NCBI RefSeq assembly: GCF_014904735.1
Contig: NZ_JACZCR010000045.1
Location: 1-52,088, forward strand
Reading direction: 5' to 3'
DNA from: Microbulbifer hainanensis
GTDB lineage: Bacteria > Pseudomonadota > Gammaproteobacteria > Pseudomonadales > Cellvibrionaceae
Length of the DNA stretch: 52,088 nt
The notes under the pieces are model-generated. The model was not told the DNA's origin. It worked only from the letters and a program-made list of their open reading frames with translations, and ran no database searches. Shown in pieces: positions 46,921 to 52,088 of the stretch. The translations under genes were made by a program, and so were the position numbers. How positions within the stretch are numbered: the stretch's first letter is position 1; each line of letters opens with the position of its first letter.

Positions 46921-47424
46921 TTAATTTCTATTAATTCCTTTTCCGCAACGACTGATCAAGCGTTTCGTGAGTATCGATTCCTCAGAGATAAACTCCATAT
47001 TGGTAATTTTCCCCTGCTCGATATCTATCACCGAGACATTCCCTTCTTTAACGGGTAGTTGTTTGGTGCTCGCACCGTCGTAGTCCAGCCAAATTGGGTA
47101 GGGATAATCGCGCATGCGCGGCACCGCAACAAGATGGGAAATTATGTTGGGCATTCCACTAATATCAGCGACATAGGCAACCCGACCTTCTGTCAAACAC
47201 TGCAAATCGATTTTCTCGATACTGGCGCGAGCAACATCCTTTGCAGTCATCCCATTTACGTACAACAATAATTCTAGAGCAGAAGGATTTTCGAAGAACT
47301 TGCCATGTTGATTTTCTAATGCCGTAACATCAAGAATATCCCCAACCGAAATCAATTTCACTTGGGTCGTCGAGCAGCTAGTAGTACTTATAATGAAGAA
47401 AAGAATCCAAAATAAACGCACCAT
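46921..47424 (-). CDS. Putative lipoprotein of unknown function (cassette)
   Basis: The 167-residue precursor has a signal peptide with a lipobox-like end (ISTTSC, Cys about 17) and so is probably membrane-anchored. The mature part starts STTQVKLISVGDIL and contains VAYVADISGMPNII and IWLDYDGAST. No family is recognised. The stop codon lies 4 bases from the attC right core. It belongs to one cassette, with its ATG about 65 bases from the next attC. Confidence 0.68.
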   Translation of the reverse strand: MVRLFWILFFIISTTSCSTTQVKLISVGDILDVTALENQHGKFFENPSALELLLYVNGMTAKDVARASIEKIDLQCLTEGRVAYVADISGMPNIISHLVAVPRMRDYPYPIWLDYDGASTKQLPVKEGNVSVIDIEQGKITNMEFISEESILTKRLISRCGKGINRN

Positions 47425-47488
47425 ATATTGAGCCCTATAGTTTCATTATAAATTCATTGTAAGTCATGCTCATCGATTTCTCCTAAAA

Positions 47489-47575
47489 GCATAACGCCTT
47501 GCTTTGGGGCCGAAGTGAAGCATAGCGGAACGGAGGTCCCAGCCGCGAAGCGGCGAAAACAGCAACTTGTTATGT
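47489..47575 (-). repeat. attC site, family B
   Basis: Left core GCATAAC, right core GTTATGT, 87 bases. The interior GAAGCATAGCGGAACGGAGG and the CCGCGAAGCGGCG stem are shared in part with 45992 and 48323. Confidence 0.8.
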
Positions 47576-47590
47576 GGTTGGTGGATAACA

Positions 47591-47809
47591 TTAAACACCG
47601 GCTTTGACCATTTCTTTAATTTTGCTGGCCTTTTCGAAATGATCTAATTTATGGGTTTCAATCCACCACCGGGCTGCTTCCATAATAACTTCGGGCTGAT
47701 CGTTCTTGTTTTTAAAAAACGCATAGAAGGATAGTCCCACATCCGCGCCTTTTTTCTCAATTTTCTGATCACATACTTCAATGATCTTTTCTCTAAGTTT
47801 TTCTCGCAA
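47591..47809 (-). CDS. DUF6500-like small protein (cassette)
   Basis: The 72-residue protein resembles the small DUF6500 family as I remember it: LREKIIEVCDQKIEKKGADVG split near residue 20, FYAFFKNKND (about 29-38), and EAARWWIETHKLDHFEKA (about 47-64). Function is unknown. I chose the TTG at 47809 because AAGGA lies 7 bases upstream and the family begins there; the frame stays open into the attC upstream. The protein is basic, soluble and helical. One cassette between short attC sites. Confidence 0.65.
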   Translation of the reverse strand: MREKLREKIIEVCDQKIEKKGADVGLSFYAFFKNKNDQPEVIMEAARWWIETHKLDHFEKASKIKEMVKAGV

Positions 47810-47831
47810 ATCACTATTCCTTTGATGCAGC

Positions 47832-47893
47832 ACATAACGCTTTGGGTAACGGGTACGACGTAAGGAGAATCCTAGTTGACCCAATTGTTATAC
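47832..47893 (-). repeat. attC site
   Basis: Left core ACATAAC, right core GTTATAC, 62 bases. The TAA stop of the SUKH gene is formed by the right core. Confidence 0.72.
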
Positions 47894-48310
47894 GTCCTCT
47901 TTTAGTTCGCTAAAATCATTAGCGACAATTATCAGATCCTCAGTATCACGATCTCGCCAATAAACTTTAGGATCAATTTCCCCGGTTTCATCAATTTTGT
48001 ATACGAGCAAGTCCCCGTCCTCATCAGCGAGGACAATCAAGTTTTGAGGTAACCCGTAATCGTCACGATATGTTTTTGTTTCATGAACGATACTATTACA
48101 GGTTCTTTTCATGCTTTTCTTGTCTGACGTGTCATAGAAAGGGTTCAGTTCATAATAACCCACCTCATCCTCATCCACTTCGTCGTCACTTGGAAGCTGT
48201 ACGCAACCCCCATTGAGCTTCATCATTTTATTTCTGAACGACTCGGGGAACCTAGCATCCAATTCAGCCTCGGCTATTTCAACAAATTTCTCTTCAACTG
48301 GAAATGCCAT
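47888..48310 (-). CDS. SUKH (SMI1/KNR4) domain protein (cassette)
   Basis: SUKH proteins are often immunity proteins against polymorphic toxins, such as contact-dependent or type VI effectors. The 140-residue protein fits the SMI1/KNR4 shape: IAEAELDARFPESFRNKMMKLNGG (about 12-35, the conserved P-x-x-y-x-x-F-l-x-x-n-G start), an acidic loop (SDDEVDEDEVGYYELNP), LPQNLIVLADEDGDLLVY (about 87-104) and VYWRDRD. It is very acidic, as is usual. GGAG lies 8 bases before the ATG. No toxin gene is beside it: it is a stand-alone cassette. The stop is part of the attC core. Confidence 0.82.
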   Translation of the reverse strand: MAFPVEEKFVEIAEAELDARFPESFRNKMMKLNGGCVQLPSDDEVDEDEVGYYELNPFYDTSDKKSMKRTCNSIVHETKTYRDDYGLPQNLIVLADEDGDLLVYKIDETGEIDPKVYWRDRDTEDLIIVANDFSELKEDV

Positions 48311-48322
48311 ATCTAATACTCC

Positions 48323-48400
48323 GTATAACGCAGAGCTTTGCGGCAATTTTGGAGCCGCGAAGCGGTGAAAAAATTGTCCGACAACAGCGTATTGTTAGGC
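48323..48400 (-). repeat. attC site
   Basis: Left core GTATAAC, right core GTTAGGC, 78 bases, with the near-perfect stem TTTGCGGCAATTTT / AAAAATTGTCCGACAA and a GCCGCGAAGCGG loop. Confidence 0.78.
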
Positions 48401-48412
48401 TTGATAGTGCGA

Positions 48413-49330
48413 TCATTCGCTTTGAACCAAGTAAGCCATCTCCGCGTCAGAAAGGGTCAGTGTAATATCTCTACCTTGGCCCGCCTTAAACCTACCCTTT
48501 ACCCGAACCAGTCCAAGCTCAATCCCTTCCAATATTCCTGAATGCTCCGCCCCCCATATTTCTTGTGGTAGCCCTTCCACTGAGAGCCTCATAGCATCCC
48601 AGACAAGTGTCACGTAAGTTGGTCCTCCATCAAATGACGATGAAACAATGCCGACTATTCGTCCGTCTTCATTAAATACAGGGCCTCCACTCATTCCTCC
48701 TAAAGACTCCATATCAATCTCAATACAAGAAGAAGGCATTCTTTCCCCCCTTCCATGGGGGAATACGTTAGTGACCAAACCAGAAGTGACGAGTGGAGAT
48801 ACCAAAGCTGTATCTTCATCAAAGGCGCCATGACGATAGCCAACAGCCCATAATCTAGAGCCCGGTAATGGAAGACATAATTCTAACGGAACTAGGGACT
48901 GCGGGTGTGCTAGGTGAGCATCTGAATGAAGATCACAAGATAATATCGTAAGGTCAGAAACTATCTTGCATTCTGGGTCATCGGGTCGATATTTGCTGGG
49001 GCCTGAACAAGTGACTATTCCCGTTGGGAGCCAAGCACGCGCTTTATTATCGGTCAAAAATGAAAGCAAGACAGGGCCTGACCCAGTTTTAGGAAACTCA
49101 TCAAAGACATGAGATGCTGTTAACACCATGCCTGGGCCGATCATTATTCCACTACCTATCGAAGTAAGCTTGTCGTCAAAATAACCAGCGATGCATACGA
49201 TAGCATCACTCGCTTGGTGCAAACTATCGAGTGACCCCAAGCCATCATCAGCAGTGAAAGCCGGACGCCCCCAACTCAGCTTAACGTTAGATAAATCTTT
49301 ATTTTTCTGGGTGATTTCTACTCTATGCAC
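48413..49330 (-). CDS. Trypsin-like serine peptidase (cassette)
   Basis: The 305-residue protein has a chymotrypsin-fold core with all three catalytic residues: His in GMVLTASHVFDE (about 74), Asp in IVSDLTILSCDL (about 126) and Ser in GGMSGGPVFN (about 216). A GSGIMIGPG strand precedes the His. No signal peptide or membrane segment is seen, so it probably stays in the cytoplasm, unlike most Deg or trypsin enzymes. About 70 residues follow the protease fold (AEHSGILEGIELGLVR...). The GTG start lacks a strong Shine-Dalgarno. It is the largest cassette here. Confidence 0.8.
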   Translation of the reverse strand: MHRVEITQKNKDLSNVKLSWGRPAFTADDGLGSLDSLHQASDAIVCIAGYFDDKLTSIGSGIMIGPGMVLTASHVFDEFPKTGSGPVLLSFLTDNKARAWLPTGIVTCSGPSKYRPDDPECKIVSDLTILSCDLHSDAHLAHPQSLVPLELCLPLPGSRLWAVGYRHGAFDEDTALVSPLVTSGLVTNVFPHGRGERMPSSCIEIDMESLGGMSGGPVFNEDGRIVGIVSSSFDGGPTYVTLVWDAMRLSVEGLPQEIWGAEHSGILEGIELGLVRVKGRFKAGQGRDITLTLSDAEMAYLVQSE

Positions 49331-49380
49331 AAGCTTTCGCTTTCATTATGTATTCGTTTTTTCGCCGATGCTTATCGGCA

Positions 49381-49523
49381 GCCTAACGCCCGCAACAGGG
49401 GCGACCAATGCTATGCAGGTTTTGTGCGAAATTGGGAGCGAAGCGACCCGCACAAAACGTGCATAGCGTTGGCGTCCCACGGAGGCCCGAAGGGCCGGAG
49501 CATCCTGCTTGCGCTTGTTAGGC
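49381..49523 (-). repeat. Long attC site, family A
   Basis: Left core GCCTAAC, right core GTTAGGC, an exact core match; 143 bases. The interior is a long near-palindrome (AATGCTATGCAGGTTTTGTG..CACAAAACGTGCATAGCGTT) plus a GCCCGAAGGGC hairpin. Confidence 0.9.
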
Positions 49524-49532
49524 ATGATCAAT

Positions 49533-49967
49533 TCACTTTGCTTCAAGCAAATTGGGGTTTTCATTAGGCCAATATGTTGCAAATACTCGCTCCGTTTTCC
49601 CCGACTCCGAATCAGTGATCATTAATTCTGCGTTTGTCACGCCTGTGTGAACGATTGTAAATATGCGTTTGATGCGCACCAAGCTTCCTTTATTGAGAAC
49701 AATCATGCGTTTCTTGTCTGATTCTAGTTTCTCCGACGATAGCACGGCCGGTGAATTGTAGTGTTCGCTAACTAGGCAGTTGACATTTTCTAGCCCACCA
49801 AAGTTCAGTGAGTACCAGTCAGTCCAGATTTCACAATCTGTCCATACTCTTGTATCGGATGCTAAGAAATAGTCACGCGAATAATCAGATGCAATTCTCT
49901 TGGTGGAGACCGCGCACCCCACCAACAAAAATGTAGCGGAAATAAAACAGATTATTCTTTTAGTCAT
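49533..49967 (-). CDS. Putative lipoprotein of unknown function (cassette)
   Basis: The 144-residue precursor has a signal peptide with lipobox LLVGC (Cys about 18), followed by a soluble domain that includes DTRVWTDCEIWTDWYSLNFGG (read in two parts), KKRMIVLNKGSLVRIKRIF and GKTERVFATYWP. Its beta-strand-like pattern suggests an envelope protein, but no family is recognised. The ATG lies only 3 bases after the next attC's left core, so its ribosome-binding site, if any, is inside that attC. One cassette. Confidence 0.68.
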   Translation of the reverse strand: MTKRIICFISATFLLVGCAVSTKRIASDYSRDYFLASDTRVWTDCEIWTDWYSLNFGGLENVNCLVSEHYNSPAVLSSEKLESDKKRMIVLNKGSLVRIKRIFTIVHTGVTNAELMITDSESGKTERVFATYWPNENPNLLEAK

Positions 49968-49970
49968 AAT

Positions 49971-50088
49971 GCCTAACGCCGCGCACAGGGGCGGCTTACT
50001 TTATGCACGTTTTGCGCGAAAATAGGAGCGTAGCGACTGCGCAAGACGTGCATAAAGTAAGCCGTCCCTTTGCTGCGCTTTGTTAGTC
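49971..50088 (-). repeat. Long attC site, family A
   Basis: Left core GCCTAAC, right core GTTAGTC, 118 bases. The stem CTTACTTTATGCACGTTTTG / CAAGACGTGCATAAAGTAAG is nearly perfect over 20 bases. The next gene's stop begins at its last base. Confidence 0.9.
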
Positions 50089-50594
50089 TAGTGTTCAGAG
50101 TGGTGTACCTGCTTACAGGCGACCAACTTCAGCATACTTAGTTTTTCAAGAGCATGATTAGTAAGAAATTTAGGTAGGTATGCGCTTGAAAAATCTTCAA
50201 ATTTAATACCCAAATTTGAATCTAGAAACTTGCTAATTTCCAGAAGATCCTCATTGGAAATTTCATTTACACCTATACTCCCCTTGGACAAACCTCGAAA
50301 TAAACTGCCAGGTTTAGACCGATAGAACTCACTAATTTCTGACACTTCATTCTCATTGAAGTTTACTTTCAAAGCCTCTGAGTAAGCGTCTAAAAAGTAA
50401 GCCACGTTAAAAACTTCCAATATTTTTTCCCGACACTCTTCGTTCCGATCCTTGAAACGATTGACAATGTCACTTCTAGACATATCAACGAAACCGCTAT
50501 TGAATGCTAGATCATGATAAGTATTACTACTTAGTGCCGAACTAGAAACAGACATAAAAAATGCAAAAATAGAGAGGGTAAATTTCATACTCAT
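50088..50594 (-). CDS. Exported protein of unknown function, DUF2059-like (cassette)
   Basis: The 168-residue precursor has a signal peptide (about 1-22, ending ALSS) and a helical mature domain. ENEVSEISEFYRSKPGSLFRGL (about 82-103, read as two parts) recalls the E-x-x-x-I-x-x-F-Y-x-x-P-x-G pattern of DUF2059 proteins; I offer it as resemblance only. It is AT-rich compared with core genes. A second ATG two codons later (50588) would start a slightly better signal peptide. Its stop abuts the attC. One cassette. Confidence 0.66.
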   Translation of the reverse strand: MSMKFTLSIFAFFMSVSSSALSSNTYHDLAFNSGFVDMSRSDIVNRFKDRNEECREKILEVFNVAYFLDAYSEALKVNFNENEVSEISEFYRSKPGSLFRGLSKGSIGVNEISNEDLLEISKFLDSNLGIKFEDFSSAYLPKFLTNHALEKLSMLKLVACKQVHHSEH

Positions 50595-50596
50595 TA

Positions 50597-50740
50597 GACT
50601 AACGCCGCCAGCAGGGGCGGCTTACTTTGTGCGTGATTTGCGCGAAAATGGGAGCGCAGCGACCGCGCAAAACGTGCATAAAGTAAGACGTCCCGCGGAG
50701 GGCCTAAGGCCCGGAGCCTTGCTGCCTGGCATTGTTATAG
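50597..50740 (-). repeat. Long attC site, family A
   Basis: Left core GACTAAC, right core GTTATAG, 144 bases. Interior closely resembles 49971 (CAGGGGCGGCTTACTTT, GGGAGCGCAGCGACCGCGC). The TAA stop of the next gene is formed by the right core. Confidence 0.9.
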
Positions 50741-51028
50741 CTTTTCAACGCGGCCACTACCTACCGTTTTACCACCTTCTTTCACCAAAAATGACACACC
50801 GGGCTGAAGCATTGAATAATCGATTTCTTTATAGGGCAAATTTACCGTTACAGGAATTTCCTTCCCGAATTCTATGGGCCCTCTACAACCTACAAACTGT
50901 ACACCAAGATATTCATCATTCGGACGTTCCTCGACTACGAGGTGAGGTCTATAAAGGCCACACTGCAAGTCGGGTATATTTTTTCTTCCACCATCGACTG
51001 GGGAATTAAATTTAACGACCAGTTCCAT
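50735..51028 (-). CDS. Stand-alone EF-Tu domain III-like protein (cassette)
   Basis: The 97-residue protein resembles the C-terminal beta-barrel (domain III) of elongation factor Tu: DGGRKNIPDLQCGLYRPHLV (about 12-31) aligns by eye with the EF-Tu GGRHTPF..GYRPQF region, IPVTVNLPYKEIDYSMLQPG (about 56-75) with the MVVTLIHPIAM strand, and SFLVKEGGKTVGSGRVEKL (the end) with the AIREGGRTVGAGVV terminus. No GTPase domain or domain II is present. I chose the ATG at 51028 because the frame upstream runs through an attC. The stop is inside the attC core. One cassette; function unknown. Confidence 0.8.
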   Translation of the reverse strand: MELVVKFNSPVDGGRKNIPDLQCGLYRPHLVVEERPNDEYLGVQFVGCRGPIEFGKEIPVTVNLPYKEIDYSMLQPGVSFLVKEGGKTVGSGRVEKL

Positions 51029-51048
51029 GGTGCCATTCTCTCGTAGAG

Positions 51049-51142
51049 CTATAACGACTGCAGCAACGGCCGCAATGTAGCAGCGAAGCTGCGAAATGGA
51101 GGTCCAGCCCCATAGGGGCGGTGTTGGCTGCACTTGTTATGT
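51049..51142 (-). repeat. attC site, family B
   Basis: Left core CTATAAC, right core GTTATGT, 94 bases. Contains a GTAGCAGCGAAGCTGC hairpin and a GCCCCATAGGGGC hairpin. Confidence 0.8.
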
Positions 51143-51144
51143 GT

Positions 51145-51606
51145 TTACTTGCCACTTTGCATGGCCTCACTTATAGATACTTGGCATTCATCATCAATGA
51201 CCAGTTCATGCATATATGTTTCATTTTTCTTGAGCTCTGCATCAATGCGAAACTCAATAGGCATTAGTGTATTTAAATTAAAGAGCAAATGATATTTGAA
51301 ACCCATTTTTGGTGGGTAGATATCAAAAAATATATATGGAGGCAGAGCATATGAGTCGTGATACCAAGACGCGGCAATATCTATCTTTGAGTTAGGGGCG
51401 CCGAAGTACTTTGCCACGCAAGGCGGGAATTTTAGAGTTCTGCCGCCGATGGTTAATTTAAGCGCTTCAGAATCAAAAGATGCCGGAGAGTATTCTGGCG
51501 GCAGATCGTAAATAACACCCTCATCTGAAGGAACTAGCTTTGTGTCAACATGTGCCAGAGCCAATGAAGAAATGATAATAAGTAAGAAAATACTGATTAG
51601 CTTCAA
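51145..51606 (-). CDS. Exported protein of unknown function (cassette)
   Basis: The 153-residue precursor starts with a signal peptide (KLISIFLLIIISSLALA, cleavage near HVD). The mature part (about 19-153) has PSDEGVIYDLPPEYSP, TLKFPPCVAKYFGAP and an ASWYHDSYALPPYIFFDIYPP segment rich in aromatic residues. No family is recognised. I chose the TTG at 51606 because AAGGA lies 6 bases upstream and it begins the signal peptide; the open frame upstream crosses an attC. One cassette. Confidence 0.68.
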   Translation of the reverse strand: MKLISIFLLIIISSLALAHVDTKLVPSDEGVIYDLPPEYSPASFDSEALKLTIGGRTLKFPPCVAKYFGAPNSKIDIAASWYHDSYALPPYIFFDIYPPKMGFKYHLLFNLNTLMPIEFRIDAELKKNETYMHELVIDDECQVSISEAMQSGK

Positions 51607-51619
51607 GTGTAATCCTTGC

Positions 51620-51712
51620 ACATAACGCCGTGGTAAGGGGCAAATTGAGCGAAGCTTAATTTGTCCCGCGCAGGCCCGCAGGGCCGGAGTGAACTTGACC
51701 ACCTTGTTAAGT
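51620..51712 (-). repeat. attC site
   Basis: Left core ACATAAC, right core GTTAAGT (fits GTTRRRY exactly), 93 bases, with a GGGCAAATTGAGCGAAGCTTAATTTGTCCC stem (read as GGGCAAATTG / AATTTGTCCC). Confidence 0.82.
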
Positions 51713-51713
51713 G

Positions 51714-52016
51714 CTAGAACAACCATGCTGAGACGGCCGCCACTAATAATGCTGCAAGAATGCCCACCACAACCTGCCATGCTCGAATATGACTTTGCTC
51801 TTTGCGATTTTCCTCTTTTTCTTCTGATTTGAGTAAATCATCTATTCGATTTTTCATGGCCAAACGCCAGCCAGCGTCTTTATCGCGCCAGCCAAGCTCT
51901 TCATCAGCGCGGCGGATCTCTGTCGCGCTAAAGCCGTCAATGGCGGAGTCATCGCCTTTGATATATTTTTGGAATGCCTGAATGACTTTCCATGTTTGCT
52001 CACTCATTTTTCCCAT
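51714..52016 (-). CDS. Small tail-anchored protein of unknown function (cassette)
   Basis: The 100-residue protein has a soluble, charged helical N-terminal part (about 1-76; WKVIQAFQKYIKGDD, then GWRDKDAGWRLAMKNRIDDLL) and one C-terminal hydrophobic helix (about 81-100, ending AAVSAWLF). The topology suggests a tail-anchored membrane protein. GGAG lies 5 bases before the ATG at 52016; a second ATG (MSEQ) nine bases later is possible. Its stop follows the attC core by one base. This is the most attI-proximal complete gene in the window. Confidence 0.68.
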   Translation of the reverse strand: MGKMSEQTWKVIQAFQKYIKGDDSAIDGFSATEIRRADEELGWRDKDAGWRLAMKNRIDDLLKSEEKEENRKEQSHIRAWQVVVGILAALLVAAVSAWLF

Positions 52017-52039
52017 GAGATCTCCGAACTACATTGGGC

Positions 52040-52088
52040 ACTTAACGCCAAAAGCACAGGAAAAATGGTGGCGGAGCGAAGCGCAGCC
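52040..52088 (-). repeat. attC site, cut by window edge
   Basis: Left core ACTTAAC followed by GCCAAAAGCACAGG and GGTGGCGGAGCGAAGCG. The right half lies outside the window, so at least one more cassette follows to the right. Confidence 0.7.

Larger units (their letters stand above)
43244..52088 (-). mobile_element. Chromosomal integron gene-cassette array (17 cassettes, distal end)
   Basis: Small AT-rich genes, all on the minus strand, alternate with attC-type palindromes. In gene orientation each attC opens with a TAAC-type R'' core and closes with a GTTA-type R' core. Eighteen such sites (two degenerate, one cut by the right edge) bound seventeen cassettes. Cassettes are inserted next to attI, so the integrase must lie to the right, beyond the window; no intI is seen here. 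No transposase is present. The cassettes have no obvious promoters of their own. The left end is beside the core DUF3833 gene. Confidence 0.92.

Noticed and set aside
44775..51780. Upstream extensions of the RlpA-like, EF-Tu-like, DUF6500-like and 51145 cassette genes
   Set aside because: They read through attC sites and lack protein-like sequence; internal starts with signal peptides, family N-termini or ribosome-binding sites are better.
43244..52088. CRISPR array or transposon
   Set aside because: The palindromes differ from each other, spacing varies with gene length, and no cas or transposase gene is present; attC sites explain them better.

Overview
The window looks like the chromosome of a marine gammaproteobacterium close to the Cellvibrionales / Pseudomonas lineage (Microbulbifer-like is my best guess). 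This is inferred from gene order and protein resemblance, not from a search. Core gene order matches three Pseudomonas loci: orn / rsgA - rhodanese - psd; hemE - gltD - gltB - aroB - aroK - pilQPONM / mrcA; and chpC - chpA - pilJ - pilI - pilH - pilG / gshB - tonB - yqgE - ruvX. A hemC - hemD - hemX - hemY operon follows. These genes are GC-rich and tightly packed.

Layout. 1-4.7 kb: RNA turnover (orn), ribosome assembly GTPase (rsgA), sulfurtransferase, phosphatidylserine decarboxylase and an MFS transporter. 4.7-13.3 kb: an HD-GYP protein with substituted metal ligands, then hemE, gltD and gltB. 13.6-20.4 kb: aroB, aroK and the type IV pilus alignment and secretin genes pilQPONM. 20.5-23.2 kb: the class A penicillin-binding protein mrcA, divergent from pilM and closed by a long bidirectional terminator. 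23.3-34.0 kb: the Chp chemosensory cluster that controls twitching, apparently without the adaptation enzymes pilK and chpB. 34.4-42.8 kb: gshB, a TonB-like gene, yqgE, ruvX, hemCDXY and a DUF3833-type lipoprotein.

From about 43.2 kb to the right edge the DNA changes. It is AT-richer, and every gene is small and on the minus strand. Genes are separated by imperfect palindromes of about 50-145 bases that begin with a TAAC-type core and end with a GTTA-type core. These are integron attC sites, and this is a chromosomal integron cassette array: 18 attC sites (two degenerate, one cut by the window edge) delimit 17 cassettes. Gene direction and the polarity of the cores place attI and the integrase to the right, beyond the window. 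The left end, beside the DUF3833 gene, is the old distal end, where attC sites are decayed.

Most cassette products are unknown. Recognisable ones are a GFA-family protein, an RlpA-like exported double-psi beta-barrel protein, a SUKH (SMI1/KNR4) protein, a cytoplasmic trypsin-like peptidase, a DUF6500-like protein and a stand-alone EF-Tu domain-III-like protein. One cassette gene is frameshifted. About ten of the seventeen products carry a signal peptide, lipobox or membrane segment. The array is the accessory part of the window and the likeliest place for undescribed functions.
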